NCBI RefSeq assembly: GCF_900090205.1 | Contig: NZ_LT607802.1 | Span: 3,427,923-3,491,922, forward strand | Direction: 5' to 3' | Length of the DNA stretch: 64,000 nt | DNA from: Vogesella sp. LIG4 | GTDB lineage: Bacteria > Pseudomonadota > Gammaproteobacteria > Burkholderiales > Chromobacteriaceae | Notes under the pieces: generated by a model | Told to the model about the DNA's origin: nothing | The model's database searches: none | The model's input: the letters and a program-made list of their open reading frames with translations, nothing else | Program-made: the position numbers and the translations under genes | In this document: piece by piece, positions 42,600-52,203 of the stretch | How positions within the stretch are numbered: position 1 is the stretch's first letter | Layout: every line of letters starts with the position of its first letter

Positions 42600-43174
42600 C
42601 ACTGAGAATCGGCTTGGTTTCCATTTCCGACCGCGCCAGCCAGGGCGTGTACGAAGACAAGGGCATTCCGGCACTGGTGGACTGGCTGGCCCTGGCCATC
42701 AGTTCGCCCTTCGTCACCGTCGCCCGCCTGATTCCGGACGAACAGCCCGAGATCGAAGCCACGCTGCAGCAGCTGGTGGACGTGGAAGGCTGCCAGCTGG
42801 TGCTCACCACCGGCGGCACCGGCCCGTCGCCGCGCGACGTCACCCCGGAAGCCACCCTGGCGGTGGCCGATCGCGTGATGCCCGGCTTTGGCGAACAGAT
42901 GCGCCAGATCAGCCTCAAGTTCGTACCCACCGCCATCCTGTCGCGCCAGGTGGGCGTGATCCGCAAGCAGAGCCTGATCCTCAACCTGCCCGGCCAGCCC
43001 AAGGCGATCCGTGAAACGCTGGAAGGCCTGCGTGAAGAAGGCGAAGTAACCGTGCCCGGCATCTTCGCCGCAGTCCCCTACTGCCTGGACCTGATCGGCG
43101 GCCCCTACGTCGAAACCCGACCGGAAGTCGTCAAGGCATTCCGCCCCAAATCCGCCATCAAACCGCAAGCCTGA
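42596..43174 (+). CDS. mog: Molybdopterin adenylyltransferase
   Basis: 192 residues. Activates molybdopterin with ATP before molybdenum insertion. The MogA/MoeA motif TTGGTGPSPRDVTPEA, the start RIGLVSISDRASQGVYEDKG and SLILNLPGQPKAIRETLEGL are diagnostic. ATG 42596 overlaps the end of darP; the following hydrolase gene overlaps its stop by 1 nt (TGATG). Confidence 0.95.
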   Translation: MTLRIGLVSISDRASQGVYEDKGIPALVDWLALAISSPFVTVARLIPDEQPEIEATLQQLVDVEGCQLVLTTGGTGPSPRDVTPEATLAVADRVMPGFGEQMRQISLKFVPTAILSRQVGVIRKQSLILNLPGQPKAIRETLEGLREEGEVTVPGIFAAVPYCLDLIGGPYVETRPEVVKAFRPKSAIKPQA

Positions 43175-44151
43175 TGACCTACCAGCCGCCGCGCTGGCTG
43201 CACGGCAGCCATGCCGACACCATCTGGCCGGCCGTGTTCATCCGTCAGCGCCCGCCGGTCTACCGCCGCGAACTGTGGCTGACGCCGGACGGCGGCCAGA
43301 TTGCCGTCGACCGCGTGGACGGGCAGCCCGGCACGCCACTGGTGGTCCTGTTCCACGGGCTGGAAGGCAGCAGCCACAGCCACTACGCCATCGCGCTGAT
43401 GCAGGCCGTGGCGGCACGCGGCTGGCACGGCGCCGTATCGCATCTTCGCGGCTGCGGCGGGGTGGAAAACCGCCAGCCGCGCGCCTACCACGCCGGCGAC
43501 TCGGCAGAAGTGGAGTGGATTCTGCGCCGCCTGGTCGGCGAGCAGCCGCTGCTGTTCGCTGTCGGGGTGTCGCTGGGCGGCAATATGCTGTTGCGTTACC
43601 TGGGCGAACAGGGCGCGGCGGCGCTGCCGCTGGCCGCCGCCGCGGTATCGGTGCCGGTTGACCTGACCGCCGCCAGCAGCCGGCTGGATCGCGGCCTGGG
43701 AAAATGGCTGTACACCCGCCTGTTTCTTTCCACGCTGAAGCCCAAGCTGCTGCGCCAGCTGCAACACCACCCGCAGCTGTTCGATGCCGCCGCCATGCTC
43801 CGCGCACGCACCTTTGCCCAGTTCGACGACCTGGTCACCGCCCCGCTGCACGGCTACCGCGACGTAGGCGACTACTGGGCCCGCGCCAGCAGCAAGCCGC
43901 TGCTGCGCCAGATCATGCGGCCAACCTTGCTGCTGAACGCGCGCAACGACCCGTTCCTGCCGCCCAGCGCCCTGCCGCTGCCCGCCGAAATCAGCCCGGC
44001 CGTTACGCTGGAGCTGCCGGAGCGCGGCGGCCACGTCGGCTTTGCCACCGGCCCGTTCCCCGGCCGGCTCGACTGGCTACCGCAACGTCTGCTAGCATTT
44101 TTCGACACTCACCTTACCGCCATCGGCCAGCGCGCCCAGGGCAGCAATTGA
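43174..44151 (+). CDS. YheT family alpha/beta hydrolase
   Basis: 325 residues. YheT/ABHD-like hydrolase with [23 protein letters not shown] (oxyanion region), the nucleophile in [16 protein letters not shown], a catalytic Asp in [15 protein letters not shown], and the His in ERGGHVGF. The substrate is unknown; some homologues are esterases. It is in the darP-mog-yheT-trpC run. Motif copy at 43916-43926. Confidence 0.88.
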   Translation: MTYQPPRWLHGSHADTIWPAVFIRQRPPVYRRELWLTPDGGQIAVDRVDGQPGTPLVVLFHGLEGSSHSHYAIALMQAVAARGWHGAVSHLRGCGGVENRQPRAYHAGDSAEVEWILRRLVGEQPLLFAVGVSLGGNMLLRYLGEQGAAALPLAAAAVSVPVDLTAASSRLDRGLGKWLYTRLFLSTLKPKLLRQLQHHPQLFDAAAMLRARTFAQFDDLVTAPLHGYRDVGDYWARASSKPLLRQIMRPTLLLNARNDPFLPPSALPLPAEISPAVTLELPERGGHVGFATGPFPGRLDWLPQRLLAFFDTHLTAIGQRAQGSN

Positions 44152-44161
44152 AGGCTTGGAC

Positions 44162-44953
44162 ATGTCCGACATCCTCACCAAAATTTTTGCCACCAAGATT
44201 CAGGAAGTCGCCCAGCGTCGCCCGCTGCGTTCGCTGGCCAGCCTGCGCAGCGAGGCCGAAGCCCGCCGTGGCGACAGCCGCGACTTCGTGGGCGCCATCC
44301 GCGCCAAGCATGCCCAGGGCCTGCCGGCGGTGATTGCCGAAGTCAAGAAAGCCAGCCCCAGCAAGGGCGTGATCCGCGCCGACTTCGACCCGGCAGCCAT
44401 TGCACAGAGCTACGCCGCTGCCGGTGCCGCCTGCCTGTCGGTACTGACCGATGCGCCCTACTTCCAGGGGCACGAAGACTACCTGGTCGCCGCCCGCGCC
44501 GCCTGCCAGCTGCCGGTGCTGCGCAAGGACTTCATGGTGGACGAGTACCAGATCGTGGAAGCCCGCGCCATTGGCGCCGACTGCATCCTGCTGATCGCCG
44601 CCGGGCTGTCGCTGTCGCAGATGCAGGATTTTGAAGCACTGGCGCACGAGCTGGGCATGGCCGTACTGGTGGAAGTGCACGACGAACACGAGCTGGAAGC
44701 CGCACTGCAGCTGAAAACCCCGCTGGTGGGCGTGAACAACCGCAACCTGCGCACCTTCGAAGTGGACCTGGGCACCACCCTGCGCCTGCTGCCGAACATC
44801 GACCGGGAGCGCATCGCGGTAACCGAAAGCGGCATCCTCACCCCGCAGGATGTGGCCATGATGCGCGAACAGCAGGTAAACACCTTCCTGGTGGGCGAAG
44901 CCTTCATGCGCGAGAGCGATCCGGGCGCCGGACTGGCGCGCCTGTTCTTCTGA
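44162..44953 (+). CDS. trpC: Indole-3-glycerol phosphate synthase
   Basis: 263 residues, monofunctional, no TrpF fused. Ring closure in tryptophan synthesis. Motifs: [16 protein letters not shown] (substrate lysine), [26 protein letters not shown] (catalytic Lys), [24 protein letters not shown] and VTESGI. ATG 44162 follows AAGG at 7 nt. It lies 14 kb from trpGD. Confidence 0.97.
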   Translation: MSDILTKIFATKIQEVAQRRPLRSLASLRSEAEARRGDSRDFVGAIRAKHAQGLPAVIAEVKKASPSKGVIRADFDPAAIAQSYAAAGAACLSVLTDAPYFQGHEDYLVAARAACQLPVLRKDFMVDEYQIVEARAIGADCILLIAAGLSLSQMQDFEALAHELGMAVLVEVHDEHELEAALQLKTPLVGVNNRNLRTFEVDLGTTLRLLPNIDRERIAVTESGILTPQDVAMMREQQVNTFLVGEAFMRESDPGAGLARLFF

Positions 44954-45042
44954 ATTGACAGTATTCGCTTAATTCACTTGCAGCACCTGTATTCAGCGGC
45001 CATATTTGCATAGGCACGCCAGCAACGACGGTTCAACACACG

Positions 45043-46563
45043 ATGATCGATCTCAAAGCCATACTCCGCGCCGTCACCAATGGCAGGCGCAACAGTGCAG
45101 ACACCACGGAGTCCGCCACCCGGCTGGTCAATACCCTGCCGACGATGGACAGTCGGCCGGCACTGGTGGAGATCATCAAGGCCGTCGCCCGCATCAACAA
45201 GGATGTCAGCGTCACCTTCAAGGACCGCATCCATACCTTGCTGTATGTGGACACCCACACTGCACCGATCCACCATCACCTGTGCCTGGACTACCTGTCC
45301 GGCACGCCGCGTGCGCGCGCCTACCTGCCCACCATCCTGGCGTACTGGACCGAGCTGGCCAACGGCTACCTGCTGTGCCTGCGCCAGAGCCAGAACAGCA
45401 AGACCCCGCTGCTGACCAGCTCGCTGGAACTGGCGGCCATGCGCGCACTGCACCACCAGCTGAGCCTGATCCGCTGGAGCGCGCTGCGTTACATCTACGC
45501 CGACGGCAGCACCTGGCTGCAGGCATACCGGCTGTACTCGCTGATCGAGCAGGCCGGCTTCCAGCAAAAGCCGCTTACCCTGTACGACAACGCCACGGAA
45601 AGCGTGACCGCGGAACAGATGCTGATCCAGGCCGCCATGCTGCACCTGGCGCAAACCGACAACCTGGTACCGATCGAGATCGAAGCCATTCACCTGATGC
45701 TGTCGCGGCTCTCCGATGACGTGCACCTGGGCGACGGCGCCACCGACAGCGACTTCCAGTACGTGATCAACCTCGACCTGCCGGCCCCGCCGCAACTGCT
45801 GCGCCGCGGCACCCTGGGCAAGGGTTGCCGCTTCTGGTCCGGCGAAGCGGTGGTCAACCGCCTGGCCGACCTGATCCTGGACTTCGACCAGCAGATTCCG
45901 GATTCCTTCAAGCAGGCGCTGCCGTCGATGAGCGCCGACACCTGGCGCGGCCTGCTGCAGAAGCTGTCCACGCGCTGGTCGCAGGACGGCGGCAAGTCGA
46001 TGCGCCGCCACGAGCGGCTGGTCACCAACAGCATGGCCAAGGTGGAAGTGGGCTTCGAGCGCATTGCCCACTTCCTGCGCCTGAGCCGCAACGTGCCACT
46101 GGGCGACGAGCAGTTCACCGACGAATGGCGCATCACCGACTCCAGCGATGCCGGCATCGGCCTTACCTACCTGGGGCGCGATGTCGACAGCCTGCTGATC
46201 GGCCGTACCATCTGGATCACCACCCGCGGCCAGCCGGCGCAGTTGGGGCTGATCCGCCGCGTGCAGCGCCTGAGCGAAGGCGGCACCAAGGTGGGCATCG
46301 AGGTGCTGGGCAATATGCCGCTGCCGGTGCAGTTGAGCGAAAACATCAACAGCACGCCGTTCAACGGCATCTACATCACCCAGAACAATACCCGCTGCGG
46401 CCAGCGCATTTTCCTGGTGCCCAGCAAACTGGGGGCCAGCAACCGCGTGCTTACCCTGTCCGCCAACGGCAAGACCTACCAGATCCGCCTCAACAACCTG
46501 GTGGCCAGCCACGAGGATTGCCAGCATGTCGAGTTCGAGGCGCTGGAGCGGCTGAATACCTGA
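45043..46563 (+). CDS. Unrecognised 506-residue cytoplasmic protein, possibly PilZ-like at its C-terminus
   Basis: No family is recognised over the first ~320 residues, which look helical and start MIDLKAILRAVTNGRR. From ~325 a pattern resembling PilZ domains appears: RRHER (an RxxxR) and, ~45 residues later, DSSDAG (a D/NxSxxG), followed by beta-rich sequence. If right, it would bind c-di-GMP; the spacing is unusual and confidence is low. No membrane segment or signal peptide. Start ATG 45043 has no clear ribosome site. It ends 22 nt before a terminator shared with the convergent thiolase gene. Confidence 0.7.
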   Translation: MIDLKAILRAVTNGRRNSADTTESATRLVNTLPTMDSRPALVEIIKAVARINKDVSVTFKDRIHTLLYVDTHTAPIHHHLCLDYLSGTPRARAYLPTILAYWTELANGYLLCLRQSQNSKTPLLTSSLELAAMRALHHQLSLIRWSALRYIYADGSTWLQAYRLYSLIEQAGFQQKPLTLYDNATESVTAEQMLIQAAMLHLAQTDNLVPIEIEAIHLMLSRLSDDVHLGDGATDSDFQYVINLDLPAPPQLLRRGTLGKGCRFWSGEAVVNRLADLILDFDQQIPDSFKQALPSMSADTWRGLLQKLSTRWSQDGGKSMRRHERLVTNSMAKVEVGFERIAHFLRLSRNVPLGDEQFTDEWRITDSSDAGIGLTYLGRDVDSLLIGRTIWITTRGQPAQLGLIRRVQRLSEGGTKVGIEVLGNMPLPVQLSENINSTPFNGIYITQNNTRCGQRIFLVPSKLGASNRVLTLSANGKTYQIRLNNLVASHEDCQHVEFEALERLNT

Positions 46564-46585
46564 TGCCGACCCGAGCTGCCAAAAG

Positions 46586-46613
46586 AAAAGCCCGGCAATA
46601 GCCGGGCTTTTTC
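46586..46613. terminator. Bidirectional terminator
   Basis: AAAGCCCGGC / GCCGGGCTTT with an AATA loop; A-run on the left, T-run on the right. Serves the 45-46.5 kb gene and, with the adjoining motif palindrome, the thiolase gene on the other strand. Confidence 0.9.
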
Positions 46614-46614
46614 C

Positions 46615-46642
46615 ATGCGGCCAACCCAAGGGTTGGCCGCAT
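46615..46642. repeat. Inverted pair of the dispersed motif
   Basis: TGCGGCCAACC and GGTTGGCCGCA face each other across 4 nt (46616-46626, 46631-46641), together a 13-bp stem with a 2-nt loop. It lies 5 nt from the thiolase stop and adds to its terminator. Confidence 0.9.
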
Positions 46643-46647
46643 ACCGC

Positions 46648-47850
46648 TTACAGCACCTCGATGATGCCAGCGGCACCCATGCCGGTGCCGATACACATGG
46701 TCACCATGCCGTAGCCCTGCATGCCGGCATCACGCATGCCGTGCACCAGGGTAGCGGTACGGATGGCACCGGTAGCACCCAGCGGGTGGCCCAGCGCGAT
46801 GGCGCCGCCATGCGGGTTCACCTTGCTGCCGTCCAGTTCCAGGTCGCGCATCACTGCCAGCGCCTGGGCAGCGAATGCCTCATTCAGTTCGATCCACTTC
46901 AGATCGTCCTGGGCGAGACCCGCCTGCTTCAGCGCGGCCGGAATGGCTTCCTTCGGGCCGATACCCATGATTTCCGGCGGCACGCCCTTCACCGAGAAGG
47001 TGACGTAGCGGCCCAGCGGGGTGAGGTTGAATTCCTTCAGCACGCGCTCGGAAACCAGGATCACTGCACCGGCGCCATCGGACATCTGCGAGGAGTTGCC
47101 GGCAGTTACCGAACCCTTGGCATCAAACACGGTCTTCAGCTTGCCCAGGCCATCCAGCGAGGTGTCGCGGCGCGGGCCTTCGTCGGTATCCAGCAGGCGG
47201 CTGGTGCTGATCACTTCGCCGCTTTCCAGGTTCGGCGTGCGGTAGATCGCTTCCAGCGGGGTGATCTCGTTCTTGAACTTGCCGCCGTCGATGGCCGCGA
47301 TGGCGCGACGGTGCGACTCCACCGCAAACGCATCCTGGTCTTCGCGCGACACGTTCCACTGCTGCGCCACCTTCTCGGCGGTCAGACCCATGCCGTAGGC
47401 AATGGCGTAGTTCTCGTCCTTGGCGAAGATGGCCGGGTTCAGCGACACCTTGTTGCCCATCATCGGCACCATGGACATCGACTCGGCGCCGGCGGCGATC
47501 ACCACGTCGGCCTCACCCATGCGGATGCGGTCGGCAGCCATCTGCACGGCGTTGATGCCGGACGAGCAGTAACGGTTGATGGTGATGCCGCCCACGGTGT
47601 TGGGCAGGCCGGCCAGCAGCACGCCGATACGCGCCATGTTCAGGCCCTGCTCCGCTTCCGGGAAGGCACAACCCACCACGCAGTCGGAAATCAGCTTCGG
47701 GTCCAGCGTCGGCACCTGGGCCAGCGCGCCGGTGATCACATGCGCCAGCATGTCGTCCGGGCGCACGTGGCGCATCATGCCGCGCGGCGCCTTGCCCACC
47801 GGGGTGCGGGTAGCCGCAACGATGTAAGCTTCCTGTACTTGTTTACTCAT
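46648..47850 (-). CDS. fadA: Acetyl-CoA C-acyltransferase (thiolase)
   Basis: 400 residues. Degradative thiolase fold: nucleophile Cys in INRYCSSGINAVQMA (~residue 95), GHPLGATGA with the catalytic His, and second Cys in MCIGTGMGAAG at the C-terminus. It cleaves 3-ketoacyl-CoA at the end of each beta-oxidation round. The fadB gene lies upstream with a 188-nt gap that contains a long stem-loop. The substrate range (long-chain versus acetoacetyl-CoA) is inferred from the fad context. Confidence 0.93.
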   Translation of the reverse strand: MSKQVQEAYIVAATRTPVGKAPRGMMRHVRPDDMLAHVITGALAQVPTLDPKLISDCVVGCAFPEAEQGLNMARIGVLLAGLPNTVGGITINRYCSSGINAVQMAADRIRMGEADVVIAAGAESMSMVPMMGNKVSLNPAIFAKDENYAIAYGMGLTAEKVAQQWNVSREDQDAFAVESHRRAIAAIDGGKFKNEITPLEAIYRTPNLESGEVISTSRLLDTDEGPRRDTSLDGLGKLKTVFDAKGSVTAGNSSQMSDGAGAVILVSERVLKEFNLTPLGRYVTFSVKGVPPEIMGIGPKEAIPAALKQAGLAQDDLKWIELNEAFAAQALAVMRDLELDGSKVNPHGGAIALGHPLGATGAIRTATLVHGMRDAGMQGYGMVTMCIGTGMGAAGIIEVL

Positions 47851-47950
47851 TTTTCGATTCTCCTGGCGGCAGCTTGACCTGCCCTCAGCATGTCAACCCG
47901 CCTATGTTTCTGGCCTTACAGGGCTTGCGGGAGGATTCGTCGCGAGCGGA

Positions 47951-48015
47951 CCGGGTTTGAAGCAGGAAGCACAGCCGTACAAATGGTACGGCGGGCATCA
48001 CGGTTTCAAGACCGG
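47951..48015 (-). other. Long imperfect stem-loop between fadB and fadA
   Basis: CCGGGTTTGAA (47951-47961) pairs with TTCAAGACCGG (48005-48015), and an inner 7-bp hairpin GCCGTAC/GTACGGC sits at 47974-47992. There is no T-tract. It may adjust the fadB:fadA transcript ratio or be an RNA processing site (inference). Confidence 0.5.
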
Positions 48016-48038
48016 CTCACGGAATCACCCCCAAGCGA

Positions 48039-50414
48039 TCAGTTACGCAGCGGCTTGCCGGTAGTCAGCATGTTGGCGATGCGATCCTGGGTCTTGCTGG
48101 TCTTCAGCAGGGTCATGAATGCCTTGCGCTCCAGATCCAGAATCCACTGCTCGTTCACCAGCGTGCCCTGCTCCACGTCGCCGCCGGTCATCACGTCGGC
48201 GATCAGGCCGGAGATGAAGAAATCGTGCTGGCTGATGAAGTGGCCTTCCAGCATGTTCACCAGCTGGCCCTTGATGGACGCTGCGCCGGCGCGGCCGGCC
48301 ACCGGGAAGGTGGCGCCACGCAGCGGCGGGCGGTAGCCGGCCTCGGCCATGGCAATCGCCTGTTGCTTGGCAACGTGCAGCAACTCGTAGCTGTTGAACA
48401 CCACCGGGTCACCCTTGCGCAGGAAGCCAATTTCCTGTGCTTCCTGGCCGCTGGTGGCTACCTTGGCGGTAGCGATGGCCATGAAGTAATCCTTCAGCGC
48501 TGCCAGCACATCGCCACGGGCTTCCTGTGCGGCACGGAAGGCAAACTCCTTGCAGCCGCCGCCGCCCGGCAGCAGGCCCACGCCCACTTCCACTAGGCCA
48601 ACATAGGATTCCAGCGCCGCCACGGTCTTGTCGCAGTGCATGGCGAACTCGCAGCCACCACCGAATACATAGCCCTGGGTGGCCGCCACGGTCGGTACCT
48701 GACTGTAGCGCAGACGCATGGAGGTGTCCTGGAAGCGGCGCACGGTGGCGTCGATAGCATCCCAGTCGCCCATCATGAAGGCCGGCATCATCGAGGTCAG
48801 ATCGGCGCCGACGGAGAACGGCTCCTCGGTCTGCCAGATCACCAGGCCCTTGAAGCGGGCTTCGGCGATATCCAGCGCGGTGTGCAGGCCGTCGATCACG
48901 TCCGGGCCGATGGCATGCGCCTTGGACTTGAACGACACTACCAGCACGCCGTCACCAGTGGTGAAGGCGCGCACGCCGTCGTTCTCGAACACGGTTTCGC
49001 CCAGCGGCGCATTCGCTTCGCCCAGCACCTTGGCCGGCGCCAGCTGGCGCTGGTACACGTCCAGGGTGCTGCGGCCAACCAGCTTGCTGCCGGCAGCGTC
49101 GAAGGAGCCATCGGCAAAGTGTACGCCGGCACGATCCGCCTGCAGCACCCATGCCGGCAGCGCGGCGGAGGTCAGCGCCTTACCGGCCTGAATGTCTTCG
49201 GCGATCCACTTGGCTACCTGCTGCCAGCCGGCTGCCTGCCAGGTCTCGAACGGGCCAACGCTCCAGCCGAAGCCCCAGCGAATGGCAAAATCCACGTCGC
49301 GGGCGCAGTTGGCGATGTCGCCCAGGTGGAAGGCGATGTAATGGAACACGTCGCGGAAGCAGGCCCACAGGAACTGCGCCTGCGGGTGCTCGCTGTCGCG
49401 CAGTTTCTGGAATTTTTCCGCCGGGTTGGCGATCTTCAGGATGTCCTTGACCGCGTCGTCGCCCTTCTGGCCGCTACCCACGTACTCGCCCTTGGCCGGG
49501 TCGAGCACGAACATCTGCTTGCCATCCTTCTTGTAGATGCCGGCACGGGTCTTGGCACCCAGTGCGCCGGCGGCGATCAGCTTCTGCAGCCATTCCGGCG
49601 ACTTGAACAGACCGTGCCACGGATCGTTCGGCAGCGTGTCGTCCATGGTCTTCACCACGTGGGCGAAGGTATCCAGGCCCACCACGTCGGCAGTGCGGAA
49701 GGTGGCGGATTTCGGGCGACCCAGGCGCGGGCCGGTCAGGTCGTCCACCACGTCAAAGCGGATGCCGAATTTCTCGGCATTGGCGATAGTGGCCAGCATG
49801 GAGAACACGCCGATACGGTTGGCCACGAAGTTCGGCGTGTCCTTGGCACGTACCACACCCTTGCCCAGGGTGGTCACCAGGAAGCGTTCCAGGTTGTCCA
49901 GCATCGCCGCGTCGGAGCCCACGCACGGGATGATCTCGACCAGGTGCATGTAACGCGGCGGGTTGAAGAAGTGCACGCCGCAGAAACGCGGCTTCAGTGC
50001 GGCCGGCAGGCCATCGGCCAGCTGGTTGATCGACAGGCCGGAGGTATTGGTGGCGAAGATGGTGTGTTCGCCCAGGTGCGGCGCCACCTTGGTGTACAGG
50101 TCGGTTTTCCAGTCCATGCGCTCGGCAATCGCTTCGATCACCAGGTCGCATTCCTGCAGCAGGTGCAGGTGCTCTTCATAGTTGGCCGGCTGGATGAAAT
50201 TCACCGCATCCTTGTTGGACAGCGGCGACGGCTTGAGCTTTTTCAGACCCTCGATGGCCTTCAGCGCAATCGCGCTCTTCGGGCCTTCCTTGGCAGGCAG
50301 GTCGAACAGCACGGTCGGCACCTTGGCATTAACCAGATGAGCGGCGATCTGCGCCCCCATCACGCCGGCGCCGAGCACGGCCACCTTGCGCACGATGAAT
50401 TTGGTTTGAGACAT
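48039..50414 (-). CDS. fadB: 3-hydroxyacyl-CoA dehydrogenase / enoyl-CoA hydratase
   Basis: 791 residues. Unlike E. coli FadB the dehydrogenase half is first: NAD loop VAVLGAGVMGAQIAAHL at the N-terminus, NTSGLSI, HFFNPPRYMHLVEII and FVANRIGVF. The hydratase/isomerase half is C-terminal, with FSVGADLTSMM, GGGCEFAMHCD and VGLLPGGGG. It carries out hydration and oxidation in beta-oxidation. ATG 50414 is preceded by GAGGAAA. The domain order is the one seen in betaproteobacteria. Motif copy at 49070-49080. Confidence 0.93.
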   Translation of the reverse strand: MSQTKFIVRKVAVLGAGVMGAQIAAHLVNAKVPTVLFDLPAKEGPKSAIALKAIEGLKKLKPSPLSNKDAVNFIQPANYEEHLHLLQECDLVIEAIAERMDWKTDLYTKVAPHLGEHTIFATNTSGLSINQLADGLPAALKPRFCGVHFFNPPRYMHLVEIIPCVGSDAAMLDNLERFLVTTLGKGVVRAKDTPNFVANRIGVFSMLATIANAEKFGIRFDVVDDLTGPRLGRPKSATFRTADVVGLDTFAHVVKTMDDTLPNDPWHGLFKSPEWLQKLIAAGALGAKTRAGIYKKDGKQMFVLDPAKGEYVGSGQKGDDAVKDILKIANPAEKFQKLRDSEHPQAQFLWACFRDVFHYIAFHLGDIANCARDVDFAIRWGFGWSVGPFETWQAAGWQQVAKWIAEDIQAGKALTSAALPAWVLQADRAGVHFADGSFDAAGSKLVGRSTLDVYQRQLAPAKVLGEANAPLGETVFENDGVRAFTTGDGVLVVSFKSKAHAIGPDVIDGLHTALDIAEARFKGLVIWQTEEPFSVGADLTSMMPAFMMGDWDAIDATVRRFQDTSMRLRYSQVPTVAATQGYVFGGGCEFAMHCDKTVAALESYVGLVEVGVGLLPGGGGCKEFAFRAAQEARGDVLAALKDYFMAIATAKVATSGQEAQEIGFLRKGDPVVFNSYELLHVAKQQAIAMAEAGYRPPLRGATFPVAGRAGAASIKGQLVNMLEGHFISQHDFFISGLIADVMTGGDVEQGTLVNEQWILDLERKAFMTLLKTSKTQDRIANMLTTGKPLRN

Positions 50415-50550
50415 GGTTTCCTCGGTTGTCTTGTCGAACAAACATGGTGAAGGCCTCTCGGATTATAGATTCCGGGTAGACCCTGACGGGGACTTCCACT
50501 GCACCGGCGGCGCCTGGATAGTAACTGAACAGAAGTTCAGCATTTCCCTT

Positions 50551-50578
50551 AAAAAAACACGGCAGCCCGCTACCGTGT
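50551..50578 (-). terminator. Terminator of fadL
   Basis: Read leftward: ACACGG / CCGTGT stem with a 10-nt loop and TTTTTTT. It lies just beyond the inverted motif pair. Confidence 0.82.
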
Positions 50579-50580
50579 CC

Positions 50581-50606
50581 TGCGGCCAACCCCCAGGTTG
50601 GCCGCA
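50581..50606. repeat. Inverted pair of the dispersed motif after fadL
   Basis: TGCGGCCAACC (50581-50591) and GGTTGGCCGCA (50596-50606) face each other across 4 nt. A hairpin 14 nt from the fadL stop, preceding the T-tract terminator. Confidence 0.9.
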
Positions 50607-50620
50607 TACTGCATTACGAC

Positions 50621-52024
50621 TTAAAAGCGATAGTTGTACTGCACACCCAGGAACTGCAGATTGGTCTTGTAGGTGCCCTTGGTGGTTTCGCCGTTACCGG
50701 TACAAGTAGTGGCATCCGGGTTGCAGCTATCCTTGTAGTTCATCTTGGCGTCTTTGAACATCACGTAGCTGTAGGCGAAATCCAGCGAGGATGCCTTGTT
50801 CAGCTTGTAATTGGCACCAACCGACAGCCAGTAACGGTCGCTGTCCGGCAGGGCCGCGTGACGCAGCGTCTCATCCTTCACCGGCGACTGGTCGTAGGCC
50901 ACACCGGAGCGCAGGGTCAGCGCATCGTTGTAGTGATAATTCATGCCCAGCGACAGCTTGTAGGTATCGCGCCAGTTCTGGCGAATGACCAGATCGCCCT
51001 CGCCCGGCTGATCGAATTTGATATCGATGCTCTTCATGCGCGAGTGGCGGGTCCAGGTAAGGTCGGCCATCAGGTCAACCTTGTCATTCAGCTTGTGGAA
51101 GGCGTTGGCGGATACCGATTCCGGCGTATCCACCGACACAGAGCCGCCCGAGGACACATGACCCAGTTGCTTGGCCAGACCCTGGATGGTGGCCACGATT
51201 ACCGGGTCGGCGTTGACCATGGAGTAATCCCAGGTAGCGGAGCCGGTAAGCTTGTGATGGATATTGGAACGGTAGGCCAGGCCGAAGCGGGTGTTGTCAT
51301 CCAGTTTGAACATGTAGCCCACGTTGGCGCCGAAGCCCCAGCCGTCGGCATCCAGCGATGCCTGACCGTCGGTGGTGGAGCCCAGGTTGGCCGCATGCGC
51401 ACCCAGCCCGGCGATGATTGCTGCCTGGGTCGGCCCCGGCAGGATGGCGAAGCCGCCAGCCACATCCACTGCCTTGCTCAGCTTGGCCTTCATGTATTGC
51501 GCGGAAACACCCACACCCACCGACTGGCGATCATCCAGCTTGAAGGAAAACGACGGGTTGAAGTTGAGGGTTTCCAGCTTGATGCTTTCCAGCGCATAGC
51601 GGCCGGCCCAGGAGTGGCCGTAGTCCAGCTGCGCGCCATACGGCACGAAGATCCCCAGACCCACGTGCATTTTGCTGTTCAGCTGGTGGGTGAAATAGAA
51701 AGACGGTGCGGCAACCAGCGACGGGGCAAAACTATCACCGTTACCGCCAGTGGTTGCGGCGCCGGTTACTTTGGTCGAACCCTGATTGGTGAATTCGGAA
51801 TGCGGCACGACGAAAGTCAGGCCGCCGGAGAAATTGGTGCCATCCAGCAGCGACATGCCGGCCGGGTTGTAGAACAGCACGGAGGCATCGGCAGCTTCAG
51901 CACCGTTGGCGTGCGCAGTGCCCTGGGCCGAAACACTCTGAGAGCCGAAATGATAACCGGATGCCGAAGCAACGGCGGAAACCCCCATCATCAACAAGGA
52001 AAGGCTGATGCGTTTTAATTGCAT
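50621..52024 (-). CDS. fadL: FadL-type outer-membrane long-chain fatty acid transporter
   Basis: 467 residues with a 21-residue signal peptide (KRISLSLLMMGVSAVASASG). The mature protein has the plug-containing N-terminus GYHFGSQSVSAQGTAHANGA, NPAGMSLL and an outer-membrane beta-barrel ending in the aromatic VQYNYRF. It takes long-chain fatty acids into the cell, fitting the neighbouring beta-oxidation genes. A Cys pair, CNPDATTC, lies in a late loop. A candidate PsrA operator lies upstream at 52142. Motif copy at 51385-51395. Confidence 0.93.
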   Translation of the reverse strand: MQLKRISLSLLMMGVSAVASASGYHFGSQSVSAQGTAHANGAEAADASVLFYNPAGMSLLDGTNFSGGLTFVVPHSEFTNQGSTKVTGAATTGGNGDSFAPSLVAAPSFYFTHQLNSKMHVGLGIFVPYGAQLDYGHSWAGRYALESIKLETLNFNPSFSFKLDDRQSVGVGVSAQYMKAKLSKAVDVAGGFAILPGPTQAAIIAGLGAHAANLGSTTDGQASLDADGWGFGANVGYMFKLDDNTRFGLAYRSNIHHKLTGSATWDYSMVNADPVIVATIQGLAKQLGHVSSGGSVSVDTPESVSANAFHKLNDKVDLMADLTWTRHSRMKSIDIKFDQPGEGDLVIRQNWRDTYKLSLGMNYHYNDALTLRSGVAYDQSPVKDETLRHAALPDSDRYWLSVGANYKLNKASSLDFAYSYVMFKDAKMNYKDSCNPDATTCTGNGETTKGTYKTNLQFLGVQYNYRF

Positions 52025-52141
52025 GGTGTTAATCCCTCTGTGCGTTTTTTTGCAGTGCTGTCTCGATCGTTTTGTTTTGTCGATCTGTTGCCGATGGTAT
52101 CAGTTTCGATACCCAATTCAAGAATTTTCGAGCGAACGTTC

Positions 52142-52155
52142 CAAACAATCGTTTC
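52142..52155. promoter_or_regulatory. Candidate PsrA-type operator before fadL
   Basis: CAAACAATCGTTTC fits the C/G-AAAC-N4-GTTT-C/G pattern known for PsrA in Pseudomonas. It lies 118 nt upstream of the fadL start. Confidence 0.55.
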
Positions 52156-52203
52156 ATTGTTGCCACACCAAGGCCGTGCGGCCAACATGACAGCGGCAAG
52201 GGA

